Of a stretch of DNA of 64,000 nt, positions 47,455-56,086 are shown one piece after another; positions within the stretch are counted from its first letter, which is position 1; every line of letters begins with the position of its first letter. The translations under genes and the position numbers were made by a program. The notes below the pieces were generated by a model, which worked only from the letters and a program-made list of their open reading frames with translations, did not search any database and was not told the DNA's origin. Source of the stretch: Candidatus Poribacteria bacterium (GTDB taxonomy: Bacteria; Poribacteria; WGA-4E; GCA-2687025); assembly GCA_018644665.1 (NCBI GenBank), contig JABGQA010000109.1, positions 1 to 64,000 on the forward strand. The letters are read 5' to 3'.

Positions 47455-48216
47455 ATGGCAGGCCAATTCGATGGACGTGTTGCGCTGGTGACCGGCGGGA
47501 ACGCCGGTATTGGGAAGGCAACGGCCCTGCTCTTCGCTGCCAAGGGAGCGAAGGTAGCCATCGCCGCTAGACGCGAAACCGAGGGCGAACAGACGGTTGC
47601 GGAGATCCGCGACAACGGCGGCGACGCCGCGTTCTTCCAGGTCGACGTGAGAAACGGCAGCGAGGTCGAGGCGCTCGTAGGCTCCGTGATCGACCGCTAC
47701 GGACGCCTGGACCATGCGTTCAACAACGCGGGCGTAGCCGCCGGCGGGTCGATCCACGAGATGACCGAGGAGACATGGGACCGCGTCATCGACATCAACC
47801 TAAAGGGCGTCTGGCTGAGCATGAAGCACGAGTTGCCGCCGATGCTCGAGCAGGGCTTCGGCACAATCGTGAACAACGCGTCCATGCTTGGCCTCGCGGG
47901 CAGCGCGGGTTCCGCGCCGTACACCGCCAGCAAGCACGGCGTCGTCGGCCTGACGAAGTGCGCGGCGATGGAATACGGTCGGAAAGGCATCCGCGTCAAC
48001 TCGATCTGCGTGGGCTTGGTCGAAACAGACATGACGCACGGGATGATCGAGGGCATCAGAGAGCGAGATGCGGTGGCGTCGATCAATCCGCTGGAGCGGA
48101 TCGGCGCGCCCCACGAGGTAGCAGAGGCCGTGGTCTGGCTCAGTTCGGATGCCGCGTCGTTCATCAACGCAGAGGCGATGCGAATCGACGGTGGAGCCCT
48201 CGCCCGCGGCGGGTAG
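47455..48216 (+). CDS. Short-chain dehydrogenase/reductase (SDR)
   Basis: 253 residues, classical SDR length. NAD(P) motif TGGNAGIG (13-20), NNAG, catalytic N115 (IDINLKG), S143 (NNASMLG), Y156 and K160 (YTASK), and the C-terminal INAEAMRIDGG. The alanine-rich AARR after strand 2 suggests NADP preference (weak evidence). The substrate is unknown. ATG 47455 follows CGGGAGG by five bases. It is divergent from the GspC-like gene and convergent with the cyclase; the 245-bp gap upstream shows no further gene. Confidence 0.93.
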   Translation: MAGQFDGRVALVTGGNAGIGKATALLFAAKGAKVAIAARRETEGEQTVAEIRDNGGDAAFFQVDVRNGSEVEALVGSVIDRYGRLDHAFNNAGVAAGGSIHEMTEETWDRVIDINLKGVWLSMKHELPPMLEQGFGTIVNNASMLGLAGSAGSAPYTASKHGVVGLTKCAAMEYGRKGIRVNSICVGLVETDMTHGMIEGIRERDAVASINPLERIGAPHEVAEAVVWLSSDAASFINAEAMRIDGGALARGG

Positions 48217-48262
48217 CTCTCAGGCTGGCCGTCCGTGAGCCGCCATTGACACGCCCGTCGCG

Positions 48263-49333
48263 CTAGTCGGCGGGACCGATGCTGACGCTGTGAACATCGA
48301 CCGGTTCGTCCCGGCCCGACAGCCGCAGTGGCCCAACAGCCTGCGCGTGGATGTCTGCGGGAAGGTCGAGGCGCGCCAGGAGAGCGTCGGAGACGAGCAG
48401 GTTCGCCCCGACGTCGTGGCACGCTGAACGAATCCTGGCGGCCGTGTTCATCGTGTCGCCATGGTACGCGATCTCGCGTCGTTCCTTGCCCACCTCAGCC
48501 ACTACTATCTGGCCCGAGTGCACCCCGGCCTTGAAGTCCGGGCAAACGCCGAACTTGGCCATGTACGCCGGCTTCGACTTCTGTATGCGGCCCGCGACCG
48601 CATAGAAGAACGCGACACAGTTGCTCCGCCTGACGGCGCCCGCCATCGTCCAGGTGATGACCACCTCGTCGCCTACGTACTGCACAATCTCGCCGCTCGC
48701 CCGGGCCACCTCATCGCCGATGTCGAAGAAGAAGTCGCACAGGAACTCGCTGTATCGCTCCGGCCCGAGCTGCTCGGCGATCGTTGTCGCGGAGTTCAGG
48801 TCGAGGAACATGAAGACGCGCTCTTCCGTCCGCGGTCGGTGGTACTTCCCCAGCACGTACTTCAGCAGCACGCCCTTCCCGAGGAGCGCGTTGACCTGCC
48901 GCGCGAAGCTCAGGAGGAAGGCGACGCCGAGGGCGCCCTGTAGGCTGATGTTCGTCGGCCGGAAGCTGTTGTAGTACGCCCAGAAGTCCTCCTGTCGTGG
49001 ATCATCGCCAGATAGGTTGGCCAGGGACCACTCCGAGGTGGCGAGGACAGTGCCCACTATGACGACCGCGCTCGTCACCCAGCAGGTGGTGTAGACGGCT
49101 GCCCGCTGCGCAATGACGGCCATGAACGGCCGGCGCCGGCGCCGCCGGAGCGCACCGTCTAGGAACGCGCGCTCGGCGATCCCAACCATGAGGCCTATCA
49201 GGCCGCCGTTCACGACCGCGAACGGGATGCTCGCATCGGACGTGAGCGCCGTATGCAGCCCGAGCGCGAGCGCCCACACCGCGACGTGCTTCGCGACGCT
49301 CAATGTGCCCGCTATCCACGCGTGACGCGCCAT
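48263..49333 (-). CDS. Membrane-anchored class III adenylate/guanylate cyclase
   Basis: 356 residues. Three or four hydrophobic helices (about 12-30, 37-55, 73-98, 129-150) precede a class III cyclase domain (about 170-340). The metal aspartates are D178 (FMFLDLNSATT) and D222 (YVGDEVVITW); YHGDTMNTAARIR is the conserved substrate-side segment. It resembles CHASE/MASE-less adenylate cyclases of the type with a simple membrane anchor. ATG 49333 follows GGAGGG; the upstream in-frame start at 49366 adds only 11 residues. Its signal input is unknown. Second cyclase in the window. Confidence 0.85.
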   Translation of the reverse strand: MARHAWIAGTLSVAKHVAVWALALGLHTALTSDASIPFAVVNGGLIGLMVGIAERAFLDGALRRRRRRPFMAVIAQRAAVYTTCWVTSAVVIVGTVLATSEWSLANLSGDDPRQEDFWAYYNSFRPTNISLQGALGVAFLLSFARQVNALLGKGVLLKYVLGKYHRPRTEERVFMFLDLNSATTIAEQLGPERYSEFLCDFFFDIGDEVARASGEIVQYVGDEVVITWTMAGAVRRSNCVAFFYAVAGRIQKSKPAYMAKFGVCPDFKAGVHSGQIVVAEVGKERREIAYHGDTMNTAARIRSACHDVGANLLVSDALLARLDLPADIHAQAVGPLRLSGRDEPVDVHSVSIGPAD

Positions 49334-49408
49334 GCTGCGTCGCCCTCCACCCCGACCAGTCGGCAACGAACCCGGCCCGTCTCCAGCCGCAGGCGCCGCG
49401 GCGGTCTC

Positions 49409-50476
49409 TTAAACCGCGCGCGAGGAGACCCCTGCTTGCCTCAACACTTCCGCTACGGCCATCACGCCGGGCCGAAGCGACTCGCTCTCACGCACCGGCA
49501 CGTACTTCCTGAACTCCGCCAGGTCGCTCTCGTTCTGCTCGTCGTTCGCCTTGCCGGGATTCCGGTACATAACGCGATTCGTGTAGCTACCGATCTCGTG
49601 CACGCACCACTGGTAGATATAGAAGGCGAACACGTCTGGGTCCAAGACGCCTGGGTCAAAGGCTCCGAGATAGACGTCCAGAAAGCCGGCGAACCGGTCA
49701 CCACCGTCCGTGTAGTGGGTGAGGTCGCGCTCAGGCGGAGCGAGCAGCGCATCGCTCCAGTCGACTAAGTGGTACCGCCCCTCTGTGTCCCGCATGACGT
49801 TGGCCAGGTGGCAGTCGCCGTGCGTCAAGACGAAAGGGCGCCCCGCGGCCCGGCACCGCCGTTGCATAGCCTGGAACTGCCGGTACGCGGCCGCCACGTT
49901 CTCCCGGTCTCCGTCCCACAGCGATAGCAGCTCGCGCTGGAAGTCGTTGACCGGCCGGAACTCGGCGCTCCCGGCGAGGAACCGACGGAAGACACCGTCG
50001 TACGTGAAGTCGAACGCCTCGCGCGGGGCGCCGTCGAGGGAGAGGCGAGGCGTGGCCGCGTGTAGTCCCGCGACGAGCGTCCCGAGACCGGCGAGTTCCT
50101 CGTCGGAGACCTCCTCGCCGTATGGCCGCGTCTCGTCCTCGTACAGGCTGACGCCTTCGATGAACGGGAAGACGGCCACGGCGTGCCCCTCGTACGTCGC
50201 GAACGCCTCCCCTTCCGTGGTGACCATGGGCGGGAGGGCATGCTCGTATCCGGCATCGTGCAGATCGCGGCTCACGCGGAGCGAGAACGCGAACCCCTCG
50301 TTCCTATGTGCCTGGAACAGCTTGACGAACCACCGACGATCGCCGTCCGCCCACCCGACGTAGCAGTAGCCCGCCTCGCCCTTCGGCTTGAACTCGAGGC
50401 GCGTGAGGGGCAGTCCGTAGGCTTCCTGCACCAGCGCGACGATGCCAGCCTTGGCGATGTCGTTGTCCGTCTTCAC
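49409..50476 (-). CDS. APH-family phosphotransferase
   Basis: 355 residues from GTG 50476, which has GAGGAG about four bases upstream. The APH fold is clear: GYCYVGW, RWFVKLFQAH (ATP lysine), the catalytic HGDCHLANV motif and LVDWSDA for metal. The layout resembles aminoglycoside/hydroxyurea-type and 'phosphotransferase enzyme family' proteins. No substrate can be proposed. It is divergent from a secreted glycosidase gene starting 237 bp away, and nothing else is adjacent on its strand except the cyclase 75 bp downstream. Confidence 0.85.
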   Translation of the reverse strand: MKTDNDIAKAGIVALVQEAYGLPLTRLEFKPKGEAGYCYVGWADGDRRWFVKLFQAHRNEGFAFSLRVSRDLHDAGYEHALPPMVTTEGEAFATYEGHAVAVFPFIEGVSLYEDETRPYGEEVSDEELAGLGTLVAGLHAATPRLSLDGAPREAFDFTYDGVFRRFLAGSAEFRPVNDFQRELLSLWDGDRENVAAAYRQFQAMQRRCRAAGRPFVLTHGDCHLANVMRDTEGRYHLVDWSDALLAPPERDLTHYTDGGDRFAGFLDVYLGAFDPGVLDPDVFAFYIYQWCVHEIGSYTNRVMYRNPGKANDEQNESDLAEFRKYVPVRESESLRPGVMAVAEVLRQAGVSSRAV

Positions 50477-50614
50477 TCTACTCCTCAGGCATTCGCGACT
50501 GCCGCGCGGCGACCGTACAATGGCTCGGGGTCGGCCGACCGCAACGGCCGTAGCGCCACGGTGGCGGCCTCCCGGCGGGCATCCTAACCGCAATCGCCGC
50601 TTACATCCCTGCTA

Positions 50615-50624
50615 ACGCATGCGT
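50615..50624. promoter_or_regulatory. Palindrome in a divergent intergenic region
   Basis: ACGCATGCGT is a perfect 10-bp palindrome, with flanks TA and AA, between the APH-like gene and the glycosidase gene. A TGCTACAGT extended -10-like element follows at 50647-50655 for the plus-strand gene. A repressor site is possible, but the evidence is only symmetry. Confidence 0.3.
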
Positions 50625-50713
50625 AACATCTGCCTTCCTAACGGCATGCTACAGTCCTCCGGTACGCGCCGAGTGACGCTGAGACGCCTGAACAGTCGAA
50701 GGACCGACGCCAC

Positions 50714-53700
50714 ATGCACGCCACGACCGCACCGATGCTACTCGCGTGCGCGCTCGGATGTCTCGTAAACGCTGGGGTGGCGCAGGCCGAAGGCAGCGCC
50801 GACGAACGCTCTGCCGCACACTGGATCGCGCGCTTGGGCGAGGGCGTTCCAGGCGACAACAACGCAGCCGCCGCCACGCTCATCGAGATGGGGGCGCCCG
50901 CGATCCCCTACCTGCTGGAAGTCCTGGCGCCGGAGCCGGCCGCGTTTGCAGACAGGGCCCTGACCCCTGCGCATTGGGCCCGTTTGCGGGCGGCCCACTG
51001 TCTGAGCATGATTGGGTACTCGAAGGCAGCTTCGGTCCTGGAGCGGGAGATCGCACGGGACCCGCACCCTGGCGTCCGGCTGATCTACGCGATCTATCTG
51101 ACACGCCACGACGTCGAGAGGTCCATCGACGCTCTGGTCGCCGATCTGGCGGGCGCGGAATACACGGCGCCGGACATCGTCATCACGCTCACGAACATCA
51201 ACAACCAGAGCGCGATCCCCCTCCTAGAGCCGCTCCTGAGCGACCGTCGCACCGGGATTCAGCTTGCCGCTGCCGAGGTGCTTGCCTCCCTGGGCTCGGA
51301 CGCCGGCGCGCGCATACTCGTGTCGCAGCTCGACAACCCGGACACTCGCCTGCGCGCCGCGCTGCTGCTGCCCGCCGACTACGGCGATGTAGTCCTCCCC
51401 ATCCTGCGGGAATCGCTCGACGAGGCCGAGCCGCGTCAACAGCTCGGAATCGCCGAACGGCTCGCCGACATGGGGAGCCCTGACGGCTTCGAGGTCCTGC
51501 TGGATGCACTAGAGAGCGAGCCCGAGGCATGGCGGCGCGGCAGCGACATGCCGCTGCACGAGGCGCCGGGCATCAGCGATCGCATCATCGCGATGATCGG
51601 TAACCCCGACACGTACGACCCGTCCGGCTCACAGAGGCATCGTGATGCGGTCGTCGGCCGGTGGCGGAGACGCTTCCAGTTCGAGGGGGTCGACTTCTTG
51701 GAGGGACTCAAGCCCCAGCCTCAGACTATCGAGGGGCGGCAGGACGCTGCGCTCGGGGACATCCGACTGAGCCGCGATATGTCCGACATGCGGACGATGT
51801 TCTTCCTCCCCGGCCGCAAGATATACGAACTCGGCACGATGGACGGGCGCTTCCCGCCGATGGCGCGTCTGCTGGGCGATCAGGGAGGCGTCTGGGCGCA
51901 CCCTATGAAGGCGTTGGATGGCTTCCAATTCGACGTGTTGCAGGACAGCCGGCCAGACTGGGAACTCACGAACTCCCGCCACTTCTCGCACACGTTCTAC
52001 GCGGCGCAGTTCCACTACGAACAGCGCGGTCTGTCCGCGACGCGCGAGGACTTCGCCGCCGAGGACGAGCCCACGCTCTACACCGCGTTGACGCTGCGTA
52101 ACAAGACGGACGAGGAGCAGGCGCTCCGCGTGCGGTTCACGGCGCGAGTCAACCTGCGCCCGGCGTGGCGCTCCGGCCTGGCGAATGACCTGGACGAGAT
52201 ACGCGTCGAGGACGGGGTTGTCCTGGCGGCTGACGCGACAAACCCCCTTGGACGCGTCGTGCTAGGCGCCGACCGCCGGCCAGAGGAGCATGGCGTCGAC
52301 GACAACGTCGTCACGCTGACGTACGCGTTCACGCTCCCGGCGAACGGCGAAGCGACGCTACCGTTCGCTATCGTCGTCGGGGGCCCAGAGGAGGGGACCA
52401 GCGAACGCGAGCAGTTCGAGGATGCCATGGCGCGTCGCGGCGCATTGCTCGCGGAGAAGGCAGCGTCCTACGAGGAGGCAGCCTTCGGCGGGGTCACGTT
52501 CGACTCGCCGGATCGGAGGGTCAACGAGGCATTCCAGCTCGCCAAGCTCAACCTGCACATGCTCACCGCCGACCTGCGTCCGCACATGCCCGCGCCGTAC
52601 TTCTACGCGGGCATCCCGTATTACACGCAGCTGTTCGGGTGCGACAACACGCTGTCGATTCCTGGCGCGACTGCGGGCGGCTTCGCCGACGTCGCGCGTG
52701 GCACGCTGGAGTGCCTGGCCGACAACGCCCTCAAGCAGAACGGTCGCTCCCCGCACGAAGTGGCCACGAGCAACCGGCACGTCGGCGATGGCAACGCCCA
52801 GGAGCCTCCGCAGTTCGTCGTCGCCTGCCATCAGTACTACCTCTGGACCGGCGACCGCGAGTTCCTGCGCGACGTCTATCCCGTGTGCCGCCAGGTGATC
52901 GACTACTGCCGACAACGTCGCGACGAGGACGGCTACATCCAGGGCCCAGCGCTAATCGAGTCGCACGGCATGGGACCGCAGAAGTTGGACGCCGCGACGT
53001 ATCTTGCCGCCGCGTACTCGGCCGCCTCCGCGATGGCGTCTGAGGTTGGAGAAGCAGCGCACGCCGAGGAGTACGCCGCCTTCGCCACAGACGCTCGCGC
53101 GCGCTTCGACGGCGATTGGTGGATGCCCGAGGAGGGCGTCTGGGCAGACTCCCGCGTTCCCGGTGGGGAGCGCCGCATGACCGACTACTGGTCCGTGGTC
53201 TTCCCCCTCCTGGCCGGAACCAGTGAGCCGCCGCGCGCTCAATCCGCTCTGGATGCAATCGAGCGCGGCTGGATCAACCAGTGGGGCGGCGTCCACACGC
53301 GCCACGGCGACATAAGCGGCCAGGGCTCTGGCGTCGTCACGACGAATCTGTTCGCACAGACGGCGTTCCAGTACGGCAGGCCGGACCTCGGGTGGAGCCT
53401 GGTGCGCCAGGCGTCCCGCGCGCCGATGGAGGAGCGCATGTTGGGCGGCTTCGTCGAAGTCATCCCGCCGGGCGGAAGCGACATCCTTCAGCTCTGGTCC
53501 GTCGCGCCGTTCCTCGGGGCCGTGGTCGAGGGTTTGGCCGGGATACGACCCGACGCGGCACGCCATCGCGTGGAGTTGGCTCCGCGCGCCCCGTCGTCCC
53601 TGCCGTCGTATTCGCTAGGGAACGTGCGTGTTGGTGATCATGTCCTCGGGCTGGCGTTCAGACACGAAGGCGGCGAGCAGCGCACGGACATTGAGCACAC

Positions 53701-53890
53701 GTCAGGGCCGGAGCCTTTGACGTGCGTATTCAGCGCGATCGTCGCTGACGGCGATGTCGTCCTGCTCGACGGCACGCCGGTGGACGCGCGGACACGGTTC
53801 GACGAGGCGCTGGGCGTCGACGTAGCGACGTTCGAGCTCCTACTCGAAGCCGGGGAGACCGCGTCCGTGGCGGTGCGACCGGGCATGTAG
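50714..53890 (+). CDS. Secreted HEAT-repeat/glycoside-hydrolase-like protein
   Basis: 1058 residues. A signal peptide (1-25, cleaved near AQA) sends it out of the cytoplasm. Residues about 30-290 are HEAT-like repeats (PLLSDRRTGIQLAAAEVLAS). A beta-sandwich (about 330-560) is followed by a (alpha/alpha)6 six-hairpin domain (about 590-960) with YFYAGIPYYTQLFGCDNTL, IPGATAGGF and WTGDREFLRDVYPVC, typical of glycogen-debranching/GH63-like or GH78-like glycosidases. The end is a beta-rich domain. Catalytic acids are not assigned, so the sugar substrate is unknown. It is transcribed alone. Confidence 0.72.
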   Translation: MHATTAPMLLACALGCLVNAGVAQAEGSADERSAAHWIARLGEGVPGDNNAAAATLIEMGAPAIPYLLEVLAPEPAAFADRALTPAHWARLRAAHCLSMIGYSKAASVLEREIARDPHPGVRLIYAIYLTRHDVERSIDALVADLAGAEYTAPDIVITLTNINNQSAIPLLEPLLSDRRTGIQLAAAEVLASLGSDAGARILVSQLDNPDTRLRAALLLPADYGDVVLPILRESLDEAEPRQQLGIAERLADMGSPDGFEVLLDALESEPEAWRRGSDMPLHEAPGISDRIIAMIGNPDTYDPSGSQRHRDAVVGRWRRRFQFEGVDFLEGLKPQPQTIEGRQDAALGDIRLSRDMSDMRTMFFLPGRKIYELGTMDGRFPPMARLLGDQGGVWAHPMKALDGFQFDVLQDSRPDWELTNSRHFSHTFYAAQFHYEQRGLSATREDFAAEDEPTLYTALTLRNKTDEEQALRVRFTARVNLRPAWRSGLANDLDEIRVEDGVVLAADATNPLGRVVLGADRRPEEHGVDDNVVTLTYAFTLPANGEATLPFAIVVGGPEEGTSEREQFEDAMARRGALLAEKAASYEEAAFGGVTFDSPDRRVNEAFQLAKLNLHMLTADLRPHMPAPYFYAGIPYYTQLFGCDNTLSIPGATAGGFADVARGTLECLADNALKQNGRSPHEVATSNRHVGDGNAQEPPQFVVACHQYYLWTGDREFLRDVYPVCRQVIDYCRQRRDEDGYIQGPALIESHGMGPQKLDAATYLAAAYSAASAMASEVGEAAHAEEYAAFATDARARFDGDWWMPEEGVWADSRVPGGERRMTDYWSVVFPLLAGTSEPPRAQSALDAIERGWINQWGGVHTRHGDISGQGSGVVTTNLFAQTAFQYGRPDLGWSLVRQASRAPMEERMLGGFVEVIPPGGSDILQLWSVAPFLGAVVEGLAGIRPDAARHRVELAPRAPSSLPSYSLGNVRVGDHVLGLAFRHEGGEQRTDIEHTSGPEPLTCVFSAIVADGDVVLLDGTPVDARTRFDEALGVDVATFELLLEAGETASVAVRPGM

Positions 53891-54094
53891 CTACGCGTGA
53901 GCCTTACTCGCGGATGCGGAGGTCGCCGCCATCTCTCCTGGCCCATCCACCGCCAGGCGGCGCAAACGGACAGAGGCTTTCTGGCCCGCCACGGCGGTGC
54001 ATCCGTGCGCGTATAGTACCGGGCGCCAGGCCCAGGCGAACGCCGGCGCCACGAGCGCAAGATCCCGTTCGTCCGCCAGCCGAGGAGCGCACAC

Positions 54095-55018
54095 ATGGCC
54101 GAAGGCTCGTACCGCGTGCTCAGCGAACGGCCCGAAGACGAGGACGCCCTCGACATCGTGAACTGTCGGGGCTTCCGGAGGATGAGCGAGGCGCACCTCG
54201 TCCGCAACATCCGGGAGTACTGTCCCGGCTTCGATCGCCGCTACTCGGTCGTCGCTTGGGGCGGGGACGACGTGATCGGTCACGTCCTGTTCACGCCCGT
54301 GGACATTCGCCTGATGCGCGAGACCGTCCGCGCGCTGTTGGTCGGTCCTGTTGTCGTGCTACCGGAACAGCGAAGGCGCGGCGTTGGCGGCGCCATGCTC
54401 AGGTTCGGCCACGACCTGGGCCGACACGACGGCTTCGAGGTTGCCTTCCTGGCAGGTATCCCGTCCTACTACCCGCAGTTCGGGTACAAGGCGTGCTACG
54501 GGTTCGGGAAGATCACCATCGACACCGCAAGCCTGCCCGCTCCGACGAGGGAGCTAGAGCCGTGGCCGGTGCAGCCGGCCGACATCGAATGGCTCGTGGA
54601 TCGACACGCGGCCGAGTGGTCGGACGTCGACTTCGCGTGTGTCCGGGGAGCCTCGATGGGCGAGTGGACCATGCCTGGAGTCGAGGCGCTGGTCTGGCGG
54701 ACATCGGACGGGCGTCGAGCCGCGTACACCCTTGGCGCCACCGAGGGGAAGCTCGAGATGCTTCTCGCGGACGACCCGGTCCTCGCTCGCGTAGTGCTCG
54801 CCACAGTGAGGCCGAGCGAGTTGGGTCTGCACCCTAACGGGTGGTTCGCACGGCACGTTCTGGACGAGGCTTGGGGTGTGGCTCGTGCCGACCGTTCCGA
54901 CGCTGCCATGGCGTGTGAGCTACGCGAGGGAGCCCTACAGCCGTACCTCGCGGCTGTTGACGAGGGCACACGACTGCCCGGCCGTCCCAACTGGGTGTTG
55001 CCGTTCGTCCTGTGCTAG
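54095..55018 (+). CDS. GNAT-family N-acetyltransferase
   Basis: 307 residues. The first half is a GNAT domain with the acetyl-CoA pyrophosphate loop RRRGVGGA (93-100) and the conserved GIPSYYPQFGYKAC segment near residue 125. The second half is a separate domain as in Eis/YhbS-type proteins (SCP2-like). It transfers an acetyl group from acetyl-CoA to an amine or a small molecule; the target is unknown. It starts at ATG 54095 with no strong ribosome site. A TATAGT at 54012-54017 could be a -10 but has no -35. Confidence 0.82.
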   Translation: MAEGSYRVLSERPEDEDALDIVNCRGFRRMSEAHLVRNIREYCPGFDRRYSVVAWGGDDVIGHVLFTPVDIRLMRETVRALLVGPVVVLPEQRRRGVGGAMLRFGHDLGRHDGFEVAFLAGIPSYYPQFGYKACYGFGKITIDTASLPAPTRELEPWPVQPADIEWLVDRHAAEWSDVDFACVRGASMGEWTMPGVEALVWRTSDGRRAAYTLGATEGKLEMLLADDPVLARVVLATVRPSELGLHPNGWFARHVLDEAWGVARADRSDAAMACELREGALQPYLAAVDEGTRLPGRPNWVLPFVLC

Positions 55019-55027
55019 CCTCTGTGG

Positions 55028-55058
55028 CGCCGCGGCCGGCCTGTGGGCCGCAGCGGCG
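55028..55058. terminator. Hairpin between convergent genes
   Basis: CGCCGC (55028-55033) pairs with GCGGCG (55053-55058), and the adjacent GGCC pairs with GGCC across a 3-base bulge. It lies between the GNAT stop and the URO-D-like stop. No T-tract is present. Confidence 0.4.
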
Positions 55059-55062
55059 TGGG

Positions 55063-56004
55063 CTACCCCTTCACTCCATGCGCCACGTCGATCGCCTTCC
55101 TGATGTTGGTCCAGTCGATGTCCCCCGGCAGCGTGCAGTCGGCGCCGAGGATGAAACGAGGCGGCGCCTGCGCGACCAGCGTCTCGACCATCCGCTCGAT
55201 CTCGGATTCCGTGCCGGTGGCGATGACGCCCTTGCGGTCGACGCCCCCCATGTACGGCCGTGAGAAGAGCTCGGACACTTCCGTCGCGTTGAGGGCTCCC
55301 CCGTGGACCTCTGGGCTGCAGTTCACAACATCGCCGGGGTAGTCCACGAAGGGACTCAGGTCGTCGTAGCCGCCGTGGAAATCGCAGATATGCAGGATGT
55401 TGAACTCGCAGTCCCGCATCTCCTCCATGAGCGCCAGATCGTAGGGCCGGATGCATGTGTCGAACAGAGTGGCGTCGGTAGCGCGATGGCTTTCGCGGCC
55501 CTGGGTCGGCGCCATGAAGCCGTCCACGCCCGCCGCGATGCTCGCCTTCACAAAGCCAATGAGGCTGTCTGTGATGGCGTCCATGCCCCTGTTGACTGCT
55601 TCCGGGTTCTCCCTGATATGCTCGTCTAGCTCCGGGCCGCCGACGGTGTGTCCGGCGCACATGAAAGGCGTGTAGATCGTCGCGAGTACCAGCGCCTCTT
55701 TGCCCGTCGCCTCCACCAGGCCGGCGATGATCCCGAGCTGATCCTCGTGGAAATCCATGCCGTACACCGGCATCTTGGCCCAGTCGGTCGGCGTTTGGAT
55801 GTCGTCACGCCGTGGGAACGTGTTCTCGTATTGGATCTTGACGAAGTCCATATCCGTGTGGTGGAAGAACTCCAGGTGCTTGTCGATCGCCGCCTGGCCC
55901 CGATGACACGACTTGTCGAAGTGGATGAAGAAACCTGCGGGGACGTATGTTGGGCGCGCCGTCGCGTCGAGAACGCCCAGGACGGCGTCGCGTTTGTTCG
56001 ACAT
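55063..56004 (-). CDS. Uroporphyrinogen-decarboxylase-family (URO-D) protein
   Basis: 313 residues. The TIM-barrel URO-D family layout is visible: KRDAVLGVLD at the start, then an aspartate-rich central core (DMDFVKIQYENTFP) and ILHICDFHGGYDDLS, with a Gly-rich VIATGTESEIE near the end. Most such paralogues are not haem enzymes and often act in one-carbon or corrinoid metabolism; no haem gene is near. ATG 56004 follows AGGAGAAGG with eight bases. It is downstream of the DUF6785-like gene on the same strand (82 bp), and both follow the NHLRC2-like gene. Confidence 0.8.
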   Translation of the reverse strand: MSNKRDAVLGVLDATARPTYVPAGFFIHFDKSCHRGQAAIDKHLEFFHHTDMDFVKIQYENTFPRRDDIQTPTDWAKMPVYGMDFHEDQLGIIAGLVEATGKEALVLATIYTPFMCAGHTVGGPELDEHIRENPEAVNRGMDAITDSLIGFVKASIAAGVDGFMAPTQGRESHRATDATLFDTCIRPYDLALMEEMRDCEFNILHICDFHGGYDDLSPFVDYPGDVVNCSPEVHGGALNATEVSELFSRPYMGGVDRKGVIATGTESEIERMVETLVAQAPPRFILGADCTLPGDIDWTNIRKAIDVAHGVKG

Positions 56005-56086
56005 GCCTTCTCCTCGTCTGCCATTGCGTCTGCGGCTTGCGACTCCGCCGCAACCGTCGGCCCACGCGCGCGTCGTCGGCTCCGCC

